A stretch of DNA of 64,000 bases from Brevundimonas sp. SL130 (GCF_026625805.1 NZ_CP113064.1:3437929-3501928), one strand, 5' to 3'; shown: positions 1-8,512, counted from the first letter of the stretch. The notes: generated from the sequence alone by a model not told the origin. Made by a program: numbers and translations.

Positions 1-276
1 CCGCTGAAGGCCGACAAACGCCTGGACGCCGCCGCCTGGCGCGAAGCTCCAGACAAATGCCGCGTCCGCAGCTTCTCTCACGGCGCCACCCTGGCCTTTG
101 GTCGGCTGCGCCACGCGGCGCCCGACCGCTGGTTCCTGGACTTCGAGTCTGGCGAAGCGGACGACGCGCACGGTTTCCGTCTCGCCGATGAAGTGCTCGA
201 GACGGGCGAATACGTCAGCCTGTCCACGGGCGACCAGACCCATACCTATGTGGTCGCCCGCGCCGAGGCGGTCTGA
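1..276 (+). CDS. 3' end of an unrecognised protein (partial)
   Basis: The frame is open from the first base to a TGA at 274-276 and gives 91 residues, so the start lies outside the window. The visible part is hydrophilic, with an acidic stretch (FESGEADDAHGF) and a C-terminal sequence containing THTYVVARAEA. I do not recognise the family and see no membrane segment. The converging minus-strand gene ends only 3 bases downstream, which supports this stop as the real gene end. Confidence 0.55.
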   Translation, partial: PLKADKRLDAAAWREAPDKCRVRSFSHGATLAFGRLRHAAPDRWFLDFESGEADDAHGFRLADEVLETGEYVSLSTGDQTHTYVVARAEAV

Positions 277-279
277 GGA

Positions 280-774
280 TCAGAAATATTCGGCGTTGGC
301 CGGGCATTGGGCGCTGATGCGGCGCGCCGTGATGGTGGCGGGAATATAGGGGGTGCCGCGCAGCAGTTGGGCGCCGCCACGGAAACTGAAGCTGGTGTCC
401 TCATAGGTTCCAGACAGTCGCACATTGACCCGGCGTCCCTTCTTGTCCTGACAGGTGCCCTCGAACCGGGCCCGGCCGTCCCCGACCACACGGGTCGGAT
501 AGGTGCAGCGCCAACGGTTGGTCGACAGGCCGCCGAAGAAGCGGTTGATTTCGCTGGGCCGGACACATTTCTGCTCGGTGTCGCGCTGGCCGACGGCGCT
601 GGTCGTATATTCCCAATAGCCTGGCAGGACCTCGCTTTGGGCCGGCGTCTGGGCCGGTGCGATCGCGGGCGCGGCCAGCATGAAGCCGCCGGCCATCACA
701 GGCGCCAGCACGGCCCACAGCTTGAGGGACCGGGCGCGTTTGGACAGAGGAGCGATCGGGGAGGAGCGAGACAT
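280..774 (-). CDS. DUF3617-like secreted protein
   Basis: This is a small exported protein of unknown function. From the ATG at 774, preceded by AGAAGG at good spacing, it has a basic N-terminus, a hydrophobic segment ending near APAIAPAQT (probable signal peptide) and a mature part beginning with LPGYWEYTT. The PGxWE opening and the paired cysteines (QKCVRP, WRCTY, GTCQD, SAQCP) fit DUF3617-type periplasmic proteins. The frame also extends upstream to 828, but that start lacks an equally good ribosome site. Family assignment is by eye; no catalytic role is known. Confidence 0.65.
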   Translation of the reverse strand: MSRSSPIAPLSKRARSLKLWAVLAPVMAGGFMLAAPAIAPAQTPAQSEVLPGYWEYTTSAVGQRDTEQKCVRPSEINRFFGGLSTNRWRCTYPTRVVGDGRARFEGTCQDKKGRRVNVRLSGTYEDTSFSFRGGAQLLRGTPYIPATITARRISAQCPANAEYF

Positions 775-900
775 GGCGGCCTTCTGTTCAGCTTGGATCT
801 TCATGATATGACTCATAGCGCGCGTCATTTGAATGACGCCTGAACGACACCCGGTTCCGACGCCATTGCGGCGATCCGCGAAACCGGGCCAAGACTCGGC

Positions 901-929
901 TTGACGCCCGACCGCCTCTTCCCTTATAC
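901..929 (+). promoter_or_regulatory. sigma-70 type promoter of rpmB
   Basis: TTGACG at 901-906 and TTATAC at 924-929 are separated by exactly 17 bases, close to the housekeeping promoter consensus. The spacing predicts a start near 936, giving an rpmB leader of about 88 nt. Confidence 0.6.
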
Positions 930-939
930 GGCCCCCTCT

Positions 940-961
940 CGCGCGGGCTGCTTCCCGCGCG
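940..961 (+). promoter_or_regulatory. GC-rich hairpin in the rpmB leader
   Basis: CGCGCGGG and CCCGCGCG form a perfect 8-bp stem around a 6-base loop, a few bases after the predicted transcription start. There is no following T-run, so it is not an obvious terminator. It could stabilise the mRNA or take part in ribosomal-protein feedback; the latter is inference. Confidence 0.5.
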
Positions 962-1023
962 TACTTGTTTCATGCGTCTTCTCCCATGCTTCGGGCTGGA
1001 CGCCGCACCTTAAGGATCTGACG

Positions 1024-1326
1024 ATGTCGCGTCGTTGCGAACTCACCGGTATCGGCCCGATGGTCGGCCATAGCGTGAGCCACTCGAACATCAAGACCAA
1101 GCGCCGCTTCCTGCCGTCGCTTAAGACGGTCAAGGTCACCTCGGATTCCCTGGGTCAGACCTTCTCGCTGCGTATCTCGAACGCTGCGCTGCGCACCCTC
1201 GACTACAAGGGCGGCCTGGACGCCTTCATCGTCAAGGCCCGCGACGAGCAGCTGTCGATCGCCGCCCAGCGCATCAAGCGCCAGGTTCGCGCCAAGCTGG
1301 CCGAACAAGCCGTCGCCGCCGCCTGA
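1024..1326 (+). CDS. rpmB: 50S ribosomal protein L28
   Basis: This encodes a structural protein of the large ribosomal subunit. The 100-residue product starts MSRRCELTG and carries the L28 core GHSVSHSNIKTKRRFLPSL followed by the LRISNAALRTLDYKGGLD region. It is longer than the roughly 78-residue gammaproteobacterial form because of a C-terminal basic/Ala-rich extension (RIKRQVRAKLAEQAVAAA), usual in alphaproteobacteria. It is monocistronic, with its own promoter at 901-929 and a strong terminator directly after the stop. The ATG at 1024 is the start that gives the canonical N-terminus; the longer open frame upstream is not needed. Confidence 0.96.
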   Translation: MSRRCELTGIGPMVGHSVSHSNIKTKRRFLPSLKTVKVTSDSLGQTFSLRISNAALRTLDYKGGLDAFIVKARDEQLSIAAQRIKRQVRAKLAEQAVAAA

Positions 1327-1352
1327 TCGGCGACCGCTGAAACTGTTCTGGA

Positions 1353-1382
1353 AAAGGCCGGTGGCGACGCCGGCCTTTTTCT
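1353..1382 (+). terminator. rho-independent terminator of rpmB
   Basis: AAAGGCCGG and CCGGCCTTT pair around a short loop and end in a T-run, 27 bases after the rpmB stop. Confidence 0.85.
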
Positions 1383-1437
1383 TTGCGCGCCTTCCGGGGC
1401 GGGTCTAATCCCGAACCGTAATCGGAGGGGATTCCGC

Positions 1438-3168
1438 ATGACCGTCGCCCGCACCCTGGCCTTCACGGCCGCCGCCCTGACGCTGTCGGCATGCGCCACC
1501 TTGGGCGACGCCCCACCGCCGATGCGGGACTCGACCGCCTACACCCTGGCCACCGACCAGCCGCTGACCGCAGAGCAACAGGCGGTGCAGTTCGACACCG
1601 CCGACCTGTCCATCAAGGTCATTCCGCAGGACAAGGCGATCGACGCCGTCGCCGTGCTGGGCTTCACCGCCAAATCGCCCTTGAACCGGCTGGTGGTGGA
1701 TCTGGACACCCTGTTGCCCATCTCCTCGGTCCAGATCGACGGGGTCGCAATCGCCGCCGACCACTGGTCCAACCCCGAAGGGCGGCTGAGCGTCGATCTG
1801 CCCCAGCCCCTGACGCCGGGCCAGTCCGTCGCCCTGCGCGTGGCCTATGCCGGCAAGCCCCGCGTGGCGCCCCGCGCGCCCTGGGACGGCGGCTTCGTCT
1901 GGTCCACGGCGCCCTCGGGCGAACCCTGGATCGCCACCGCTGTCCAGGGCGAGGGCTGCGACATCTTCTGGCCCTGTATCGACAGCCCACACGGCGAGCC
2001 AGGCCGTGTCGACCTGCACATCACCGTTCCCTCCGACCTGTCTGCGCCGTCCAACGGCCGCTTCCTGGGCAAGGTGGATCACGGCGACGGGTGGACCACC
2101 TGGAACTGGTCGGCGAAGACCCCCAACACCTACGCCATCGCCCTGAACGTCGGCCCCTACGAAGAGGTCAGCGGCCGGTACGAAAGCCGGTTCGGCAACA
2201 CGATCCCGATGAACTACTGGCATCTGAAGTCGGACGCGCCCGAAAAGGTCCAGGCCCTGTTCGCAGAATTCCCCAAGATGCTGGACTTCTTCGAGGCGAC
2301 GGTCGGACCCTTCCCCTTCGGCGACGAGAAGATGGGGGTGGTCGAGACCCCGCACCTGGGCATGGAGCACCAGACCATCAACGCCTACGGCAACGGCTAC
2401 AAGATCGACGGCCGGGGCTATGACTGGCTGCTGCAGCACGAGTTCGCCCACGAATGGTTCGGCAACCAGCTGACCAACCAAAACGCCGACGACATGTGGC
2501 TGCACGAGGGATTGGGCAGCTATATGCAACCCCTCTACGCGCGCTGGCTGATGGGCGATCGCTATATGCAACGCGAGCTGGCGAACCAGCGCGAGGGGCT
2601 GGTCAACAAATTCCCCGTGGTCTCAGGCACGCCCAAGACCGAGGACGAGGTCTACAAGGGCGACGTCGGCCCCGGCGGCGACATCTATTCCAAGGGTTCG
2701 CTGATCAGCCATTCGCTTCGGATGCTGATCGGGGACGAGGCCTTCCACCAGGCCCTGACCCGACTGGTTTATGGAACCGACGATCCGCGCCCCGGCGGCT
2801 TCCAGCCCCTGTACCGTTCGACGCAGGACTTCCTTCAGATCGTCAATCAGGTGACGGGGCAGGACTACGGCTGGTTCTTCCGCGGCTATCTGTACAACGC
2901 CGCCCTGCCCGTGCTGACCCAGACGCGAGAAGGCGAGTTGCTGAATCTGGAATGGACCAGCGGGAACGGCGAACCCTTCCCCATGCCTCTGGAGGTCGAA
3001 ATCGACGGCCGCGTCCAGACCGTCGCCATGACCGGGGGACGCGGTCAGATCACAGTCCCGGCCGGAGCCCACGTCCTGATCGATCCGCAGAACAAGGTGC
3101 TGCGCCAGATGGACGTGATCGACGCGCTGAGGGCCTATAAGGCGCAGCAGAAGGCGAAGACGCAGTAG
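1438..3168 (+). CDS. M1-family metallo-aminopeptidase, predicted lipoprotein
   Basis: This is a zinc aminopeptidase releasing N-terminal residues from peptides, probably anchored in the cell envelope. The N-terminus is a lipoprotein signal with lipobox LSAC (Cys19). HEFAH at residues 334-338 plus Glu357 (LHEGLG) form the HExxH-x18-E zinc site, and GMEHQ at 308-312 corresponds to the GxMEN substrate motif of the family with His replacing nothing catalytic. At 576 residues it is shorter than the roughly 850-residue PepN type and resembles the shorter M1 proteins lacking the long C-terminal helical domain. It appears monocistronic; an inverted repeat of REP type follows. Confidence 0.88.
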   Translation: MTVARTLAFTAAALTLSACATLGDAPPPMRDSTAYTLATDQPLTAEQQAVQFDTADLSIKVIPQDKAIDAVAVLGFTAKSPLNRLVVDLDTLLPISSVQIDGVAIAADHWSNPEGRLSVDLPQPLTPGQSVALRVAYAGKPRVAPRAPWDGGFVWSTAPSGEPWIATAVQGEGCDIFWPCIDSPHGEPGRVDLHITVPSDLSAPSNGRFLGKVDHGDGWTTWNWSAKTPNTYAIALNVGPYEEVSGRYESRFGNTIPMNYWHLKSDAPEKVQALFAEFPKMLDFFEATVGPFPFGDEKMGVVETPHLGMEHQTINAYGNGYKIDGRGYDWLLQHEFAHEWFGNQLTNQNADDMWLHEGLGSYMQPLYARWLMGDRYMQRELANQREGLVNKFPVVSGTPKTEDEVYKGDVGPGGDIYSKGSLISHSLRMLIGDEAFHQALTRLVYGTDDPRPGGFQPLYRSTQDFLQIVNQVTGQDYGWFFRGYLYNAALPVLTQTREGELLNLEWTSGNGEPFPMPLEVEIDGRVQTVAMTGGRGQITVPAGAHVLIDPQNKVLRQMDVIDALRAYKAQQKAKTQ

Positions 3169-3203
3169 TTCCCCACACGCAATCTCCGTCATCGCTCCCA
3201 ATC

Positions 3204-3315
3204 TCCGTCATCCTCGGGCTTGACCCGAGGATCGGATGATCTGCAGCTCATACAGAAGCGTTAGGCACAGTCCGCCACTACGCCCGATCCTCGGGTCAAG
3301 CCCGAGGATGACGGA
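3204..3315. repeat. long intergenic inverted repeat (REP-like)
   Basis: The arms at 3204-3235 and 3284-3315 are perfect 32-base reverse complements separated by 48 bases. Each arm itself contains the palindrome CTCGGGCTTGACCCGAG. It sits between the converging aminopeptidase and transglutaminase genes. A related shorter copy occurs at 39361-39392, so this is a dispersed repeat and may also act as a bidirectional terminator or mRNA 3'-end stabiliser. Confidence 0.85.
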
Positions 3316-3333
3316 TGGGTGTTGGAAAAGACC

Positions 3334-4110
3334 CTAAGCCGCAACCACCGTCACCGACTGCCGCACCATCCGGCACCGTTCCTGGGTGGTCAGGAAGGCG
3401 ATGTCCGCCGCGTCGCGTCCGCAGGCGATCCGCACCAGACCTTCGACCGGCGCCAGCCGCGTCGCATCGACCAGCCACCAGCCGTTATCCAGCCAGACCT
3501 CGAAGATGGCGTGGAAGTCGGGCGGGGTCAGTTGGTGGGCGAAGGCGCTGACTGCGCGCGCGGGAATGCCCGAGGCCCGGCAGAAGGTCATGCCCAGGTG
3601 GGTGAAGTCGCGACACACCCCGGCGCGGTCAATGAAGGTCCGCGCCGCCGTCGTCTCGGTGTCCGACACGCCGTGCTCATAGTCGATGTTCTCGGTGATC
3701 CAGTTCAGGATCGCCAACACCCGAGCACCGCCCGAGGTGTCGCCGAACTCGCGGGCCACAAAGCGGCCAAACTGATCGGACGGACAATAGCGGCTGGGCT
3801 GGAGATAGGGCAGAACCTCGGCCGGAAGCTCGCCCCAGTCGTGCTGGGCCACATCGGGCGGCAGCCCCTTCAGCACGCCGTTCTCGACCACCGCCTCATA
3901 GATCAGGGTCACTTCCCCCTCGACATGGCAGCGCAGGGTCCGGGCGCCGAAGTCGACATCCTCGTCTTCGTGAAACTCGACCGGCGGATCGAAGGTCAGG
4001 GTCTCCTGAAGAATGTCCTGGCCCGGCCAATGGGCGACCTGAATCTTGTAGATGGCGTCCGTCGGCGGATCGAAACGATAGACGAGCTCGGCGCGGACGC
4101 GCAGTTTCAT
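3334..4110 (-). CDS. transglutaminase-like cysteine protease-fold protein
   Basis: This is a predicted cytoplasmic protein with a transglutaminase-like fold. From the start at 4110 (MKLRVRAELVYRF) the N-terminal part matches the beta-rich bacterial transglutaminase-like N region. The C-terminal part carries the triad: Cys in RAGVCRDFTHL, His in DFHAIFEVWL and Asp in WLVDATRLAP. Related proteins are found near circularly permuted ATP-grasp genes, but none are here, so the substrate is unknown. The open frame extends to 4236, but the extra residues look non-coding. The ribosome site at 4110 is weak, so the start is moderately certain. Confidence 0.8.
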   Translation of the reverse strand: MKLRVRAELVYRFDPPTDAIYKIQVAHWPGQDILQETLTFDPPVEFHEDEDVDFGARTLRCHVEGEVTLIYEAVVENGVLKGLPPDVAQHDWGELPAEVLPYLQPSRYCPSDQFGRFVAREFGDTSGGARVLAILNWITENIDYEHGVSDTETTAARTFIDRAGVCRDFTHLGMTFCRASGIPARAVSAFAHQLTPPDFHAIFEVWLDNGWWLVDATRLAPVEGLVRIACGRDAADIAFLTTQERCRMVRQSVTVVAA

Positions 4111-4364
4111 GAAGGGCAACCAGTCAAAACGGGGGGACGGCGCCCCCAACGCCATGCGACTGAGGCCGTTCCATGTCCCCGCCGTCCTACGGCCTCCCCC
4201 GAGACCCAGCGACGGAGAAAATGCGCCGTCTCGCACCCCTCAGGCGCGAATAGATCAACAACCGCAGTCGGTTGGGCGCTCGCGCCGTCGTCCGGGCATG
4301 CGCGCCCGCATCGAGGCCGCGCGCCCGCTGTGGCGGAAGGTCGCAGGGCGGCGTAAGAGGCCGC

Positions 4365-5276
4365 ATGCCCCCCCTCGTCTCACGCGTCTCGTCGCTTGTC
4401 TCTCCGCGCGCCTTCGCCCTGATCGTGCTGCTGATCGCCGCCTGCGTCCTGGGCCTGGCCCCGATCCTGGTGCGCCTGACGGAGACGGGACCGGCGGCGG
4501 CGGGCTTCTGGCGGTTCGTCTTCGCCCTGCCCTTGCTGACCGTGCTGGCGTCGCGCGAGCCCGGCGGCATCGCGGCCCCGTCGAAATGGGCGCTGCTGGC
4601 GGGCCTGTTCTTCGCCCTGGATCTCAGTTTCTGGCACTACGGCATCGTCATGACCTCGGTCGCCAACGCCACGGTCCTGTGCAATCTGACGCCGGTCGTC
4701 GTGACCCTGTTCGGTTGGATCGTGCTGAAAGAGGCGCCGCGTCGGCTGTTCCTGCTGGCCCTGGTTCTGGCCATGGGCGGCGCCTTCGCCATGGCGGCGG
4801 GCGCTGACGGCGGCCAGGGGACCAATCCGCCGCTGGGCGACGCCTTCTCCCTGTCGGTGGCGGTCTGGTACTCGGGCTATTTCCTGGCTGTGAAGGCCGC
4901 GCGCGCCACGGCGGGCGCCATGCGCGTCACCTTCTGGGCCACCCTGCTGGGCGCGCCCCTGCTGCTGATCGTCGCCCTGGTTCTGGGGGAAGACATCATC
5001 CCGGCGAGCGCGGCGGGGTGGGCCGCCTGTGTGGCCATGGGGGTGATGCACGTCTTGGGCCAGGGCGGCGTCGCCTGGGCCCTGGGCAAGCTGCCGGCTT
5101 CGATCACCGCCGTGACCATCCTGATCCAGCCGGTCGTCGCCGGCCTGCTGGGCTGGTGGGTCTTCGGCGAGACCCTGACCCCGATCCAGGCCCTGGGCGG
5201 CGCCCTGGTGCTGGGGGCCATCGTGATGGCCCAGCGCTCGCAACGGACGAAGCCGACGCCCGACGGGCTCAAGTAG
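4365..5276 (+). CDS. EamA/DMT-family transporter
   Basis: This is an inner-membrane drug/metabolite-type exporter of unknown substrate. About ten hydrophobic segments are visible in two repeated halves, the second beginning near the SVAVWYSGYFLAVK segment, and the C-terminal half ends with the typical EamA sequence ITAVTILIQPVVAGLLGW then GETLTPIQALGGALVLG. The start at 4365 follows AAGAGG; the upstream open frame is arginine-rich and not plausible protein. The stop codon lies within the first unit of a tandem hairpin repeat. Confidence 0.88.
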   Translation: MPPLVSRVSSLVSPRAFALIVLLIAACVLGLAPILVRLTETGPAAAGFWRFVFALPLLTVLASREPGGIAAPSKWALLAGLFFALDLSFWHYGIVMTSVANATVLCNLTPVVVTLFGWIVLKEAPRRLFLLALVLAMGGAFAMAAGADGGQGTNPPLGDAFSLSVAVWYSGYFLAVKAARATAGAMRVTFWATLLGAPLLLIVALVLGEDIIPASAAGWAACVAMGVMHVLGQGGVAWALGKLPASITAVTILIQPVVAGLLGWWVFGETLTPIQALGGALVLGAIVMAQRSQRTKPTPDGLK

Positions 5277-5374
5277 CGCAAAGCGCGATAGCCCAACATG
5301 ACGGGCTCAAGTCGCGCGAAGCGCGGTAGCCCAACCCGACGGGCTCAAGTCGCGCAAAGCGCGATAGCCCAAAA
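5262..5374 (+). repeat. three tandem 38-bp hairpin-forming repeats
   Basis: Units start at 5262, 5300 and 5338, each beginning GACGGGCTCAAGT and ending AGCCCAA, with only a few differences. Inside each unit GGGCT pairs with AGCCC and CGCG pairs with GCGC, so every unit can form a hairpin. The third unit runs into an A-rich tract. The array covers the 3' end of the EamA gene and the space before the cold-shock gene terminator. Confidence 0.85.
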
Positions 5375-5408
5375 AAGAAAACGGGCGCGAAGGAAGCCCC
5401 CGCGCCCG
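5371..5408 (-). terminator. terminator of the cold-shock gene
   Basis: Read on the minus strand, GGGCGCG and CGCGCCC pair around a GC-rich loop and are followed by a T-rich run (complement of AAAAAAGAAAA). It lies just beyond the csp stop. Confidence 0.75.
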
Positions 5409-5434
5409 CATCTTAATATTGTCGGCTGTTCGGC

Positions 5435-5638
5435 TTAGAGGAGCTTGAGGTCGATCGCCGAGGTCTTGCCGCGCTGGTTTTCCAGCTCGTATTCGACCTT
5501 GGCGTTTTCATCGAGACCCTGAAGGCCGGCCTTCTGAACGGCGGTGACGTGAACGAACACGTCAGAGCCGCCGCTGTCGGGCTGGATAAATCCATAACCC
5601 TTGGTGGGGTTGAACCACTTGACCGTACCGGTCGCCAT
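5435..5638 (-). CDS. cold-shock domain protein (CspA family)
   Basis: This is a small single-domain RNA/DNA-binding chaperone of the CspA family. The 67-residue product MATGTVKWFNPTKGYGFI... shows RNP1 (KGYGFI) and RNP2 (DVFVHV). The open frame runs further upstream, but the ATG at 5638, preceded by GGAGA, gives the canonical N-terminus. The gene is monocistronic with a terminator downstream and nearly 200 bases of leader or promoter space upstream. Whether it is cold- or growth-phase-regulated cannot be told from sequence. Confidence 0.93.
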   Translation of the reverse strand: MATGTVKWFNPTKGYGFIQPDSGGSDVFVHVTAVQKAGLQGLDENAKVEYELENQRGKTSAIDLKLL

Positions 5639-5835
5639 GTCTGCGTCTCCGTAAACGCGCTTTTCCAGGCGGATCCCCCTCGGGGTGACCCGACAATCCA
5701 TCTGGACAGCTCGTTCAGGCGAAGGAGCGAGACGCGGGTGTGGACCCCACGCAAAATCCGGACTGTGCTGTTGTTGTCACCCGGCTTTTCCAGTCGGTCA
5801 ACAGCAAAGCGATTCGCCTGAGGGGTGATTCAAGC

Positions 5836-6597
5836 TTAACGGCACAGGCCGCGCTCGGCGCCGTCGATATGCAGGTGGTTCGCGTGGGCCGCGTTGTAGT
5901 CCGGCGTCAGAACCGTGGAAAACAGCCGGCAGGCGCCGTTTCGCACCTCGTGAAGGAAACGCCCGCCCGGCTCGCCCGCCGGACCCTGGCCGCGCCAGTC
6001 GTTAAGCACGCTGATCGTTCGCCCATCCTCTAGGGGCACCCCCGCCACATCCAGGGCATTGGCACCCGCATGTTCGCTGGGTCGTTCCTGCACGTCCTCG
6101 GATCCATAGATGCGGCGGCAGGCATAGGTCCCATAGTTGTCGACCCGCGCCGGCGCCGATCCCAGGATGCTGCGCGCGGCGGGCTGCAGCACCTGGCGAT
6201 CCCAGATGACATAACGGACCGCCAGCGGGCATTGCATGACCACATCGGCCGGGGCCAGGGGCGTGACCGCCCCGCCGGTGATCCGCACCGCGCCGCGCAC
6301 CACGCAGAAGCCGCCGTCGTCGCGATCCGCCGCCCGCTCGACCTCGACCCCCGCCGTGCGCAGCGCCTGCATACAGGCCTCGGTCGCGCCCTGAACCTCT
6401 TCAGCCGAAGCCGTGGGAGGAAGATCGAAATCCGCCACCTTGGCCGCCGTCGCCCGGCCGACCGGATGGCTGAGGTCCAGCGGCTTCCACGGCAGGTCCT
6501 GCGGCGGCGCATAGGCGTTCATCAACGCAAAGGCGGCGCAGGCCAACAGCCCGACCTCCCAAAGCAGATTCCAGAAATCAGCGAAGTCGCGCTTCAT
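5836..6597 (-). CDS. extensin-like C-terminal domain protein
   Basis: This is a predicted membrane-anchored envelope protein. From the start at 6597 (MKRDFADFW) there is one hydrophobic segment (VGLLACAAFALMNAY). The remainder matches the bacterial extensin-like domain: conserved cysteines, the DNYGTYACRRIYG segment, SEHAGANALDVAGVPLEDG and a C-terminal DYNAAHANHLHIDGAERGLC. The His/Asp-rich end resembles D-Ala-D-Ala carboxypeptidase-type metal sites, so a peptidoglycan role is plausible but inferred. Confidence 0.82.
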   Translation of the reverse strand: MKRDFADFWNLLWEVGLLACAAFALMNAYAPPQDLPWKPLDLSHPVGRATAAKVADFDLPPTASAEEVQGATEACMQALRTAGVEVERAADRDDGGFCVVRGAVRITGGAVTPLAPADVVMQCPLAVRYVIWDRQVLQPAARSILGSAPARVDNYGTYACRRIYGSEDVQERPSEHAGANALDVAGVPLEDGRTISVLNDWRGQGPAGEPGGRFLHEVRNGACRLFSTVLTPDYNAAHANHLHIDGAERGLCR

Positions 6598-6763
6598 ACA
6601 TCCCCAGCATGGACCGCCCACGGTCCCGCTGGCAAACGCCGCAACCACGCGAACGTTCACACCCCGCGCCGCGACAGCCTTAACACTTGTTCAGATTTGC
6701 CCGCTGTGCTGGGTATGCGCCTTTCGCGCGCCCAGTTGCGGCGCGGCAGTTGGGAGTGAGCCG

Positions 6764-8488
6764 TTGACAGCGACGGATGGGGGGGCGCTCGAGCCTCGCA
6801 AGACTTTCCTGGGGCACCCGCGGGGGCTGGTGGTTCTGTTCTTCACCGAAATGTGGGAACGGTTCTCCTACTACGGCATGCGGGCCCTGCTGGTCCTGTA
6901 TCTGACGCAGCACTTCCTGTTCAGCTCGGGCGAGGCCCAAGGCATCTACGCCGCCTACGCAGCGCTCGTTTTTCTGATGCCGGTCATCGGCGGCATAATC
7001 GCCGACCGATATCTGGGGTCGCGCAAGGCCGTCATCATCGGCGCCGTCCTGCTGGTCATGGGCCATTTCACCATGGCCTTCGAGGGCACGGGCGGTCGTG
7101 AAAGCCTGACCATCGGCGACACCACCTATCAGATTCAGGTCGAAGGCCGCGATCAGAACCGCAAGATGTTCGCCGTCAACGGCGACGAGCGGGTCCATAT
7201 CGCCATCACGCCCGAAGGCGTTTCCACCGTCGCCGCCGCAACCGCCGCCCCGTCCGACTTCCCCGCCTTTACGGCGACGGGCGGCTATACATTGGAGACC
7301 GAGCGGGACCAGAAGCTGGGCGAGCCCGTTCTGTTCCTGGCCCTGGCCCTGATCATTGTCGGCGTCGGCTTCCTGAAGGCCAATATCTCGACCGTCGTCG
7401 GCGCCCTGTATGAAGAGAACGATCCCCGTCGCGACGGGGGTTTCACCATCTTCTACGTCGGCATCAATCTGGGCTCCTTCCTGGCCACGGCCGCCTGTTC
7501 CTATCTCGGCTTCAACTATGGCTGGGCTTACGGCTTCGGCCTGGCCGGCATCGGCATGCTGTTTGGGCTTCTGACCTTTGTCCTGGGCCAGTCCTGGCTT
7601 GAGGGTCGCGGCGCACCGCCTGTTCCAGTGGAAGGTCGTTCGATCCTGGGCGTGCCCCTGGTTCCCTTCTTCTGGATCGCCGGCCTGGTCGCTGTCATCC
7701 CGACCTGGCTGCTGATGCAACGCCACGAGATCATCGAGACGGGCCTGCCCTGGATCGCCGGCGTCATCTTCGCCTCGGTGGTCGGCTATACGGTCTTCCG
7801 CCTGAAGGGCGCCGAACGCAGCCGCATGCTGGTCGCCCAGCTGCTGATCTTCTTCTCGGTGCTGTTCTGGGCCCTGTTCGAACAGGCCGGCTCTTCGCTG
7901 ACCCTGTTCGCCGACCAGTCGACCCAGATGCCTGACTGGTTCAACGCCGGCTACACCCAGATGTTCAACCCGGGCGTCATCATCATCGGCGGCCCGATCC
8001 TGGCCGCCCTGTGGGTCTGGCTCGGCAAACGGAACCTGGAGCCCTCGACCCCGGTCAAGTTCTCGTTCGGCCTGGTCTTCGTCGGCCTGGGCTTCCTGGT
8101 CCTGACCTGGGCGGCGGCGAACCAGGCCAATGAGGCCTTCCGCGTGCCCTTGCTGTTCCTGTTCCTGACCTATGTCTTCCACACGATCGGCGAGCTGTGC
8201 CTGTCGCCGGTCGGCCTGTCGATGATCACCAAACTGTCGGTGGCTCGGGTGGTCGGGATGATGATGGGTATCTGGTTCCTGTCCAGCTCGGTCGCCCATA
8301 TCGTCGCCGGCCTGATCGCCAAGGCGACGGCGACCGATACGGTCGCGGGCGTGGTGACCAGCCCCGCGCTGGCGTTGCAGACCTACGGCTCGATCTTCGG
8401 CACCATCGGCTGGACGGGCGTCGGGGTCGGCGTCTTCCTGCTATTGATCTCGCCCTTGCTGAAGAAGGGCATGGCCGGGGTCCACTGA
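6764..8488 (+). CDS. POT/PTR-family proton-coupled peptide transporter
   Basis: This inner-membrane symporter takes up di- and tripeptides with protons. Residues 29-38 give the family signature ExxERFxYYG (EMWERFSYYG). A second typical segment, FTIFYVGINLGSFLA, follows, and about twelve to fourteen membrane segments are visible. The start is TTG at 6764 with GGGAG just upstream; no in-frame ATG lies nearby. A hydrophilic insertion of about 80 residues (roughly 107-187, containing TYQIQVEGRDQNRKMF) separates the early membrane helices and looks like a small beta-rich domain. A strong terminator follows. Confidence 0.92.
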   Translation: MTATDGGALEPRKTFLGHPRGLVVLFFTEMWERFSYYGMRALLVLYLTQHFLFSSGEAQGIYAAYAALVFLMPVIGGIIADRYLGSRKAVIIGAVLLVMGHFTMAFEGTGGRESLTIGDTTYQIQVEGRDQNRKMFAVNGDERVHIAITPEGVSTVAAATAAPSDFPAFTATGGYTLETERDQKLGEPVLFLALALIIVGVGFLKANISTVVGALYEENDPRRDGGFTIFYVGINLGSFLATAACSYLGFNYGWAYGFGLAGIGMLFGLLTFVLGQSWLEGRGAPPVPVEGRSILGVPLVPFFWIAGLVAVIPTWLLMQRHEIIETGLPWIAGVIFASVVGYTVFRLKGAERSRMLVAQLLIFFSVLFWALFEQAGSSLTLFADQSTQMPDWFNAGYTQMFNPGVIIIGGPILAALWVWLGKRNLEPSTPVKFSFGLVFVGLGFLVLTWAAANQANEAFRVPLLFLFLTYVFHTIGELCLSPVGLSMITKLSVARVVGMMMGIWFLSSSVAHIVAGLIAKATATDTVAGVVTSPALALQTYGSIFGTIGWTGVGVGVFLLLISPLLKKGMAGVH

Positions 8489-8512
8489 ACCACGCGCCTC
8501 TGGACCTGAAGA

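Noticed and set aside
3319..4356. 345-residue plus-strand frame
   Set aside because: It is antisense to the transglutaminase-like gene whose catalytic triad is complete.
5262..5374. CRISPR array
   Set aside because: The three units are directly adjacent with no spacers, and each forms a hairpin; no cas genes are nearby.
6680..8299. 539-residue minus-strand frame rich in Asp, Gln and Gly
   Set aside because: It is the antisense frame of the POT transporter.
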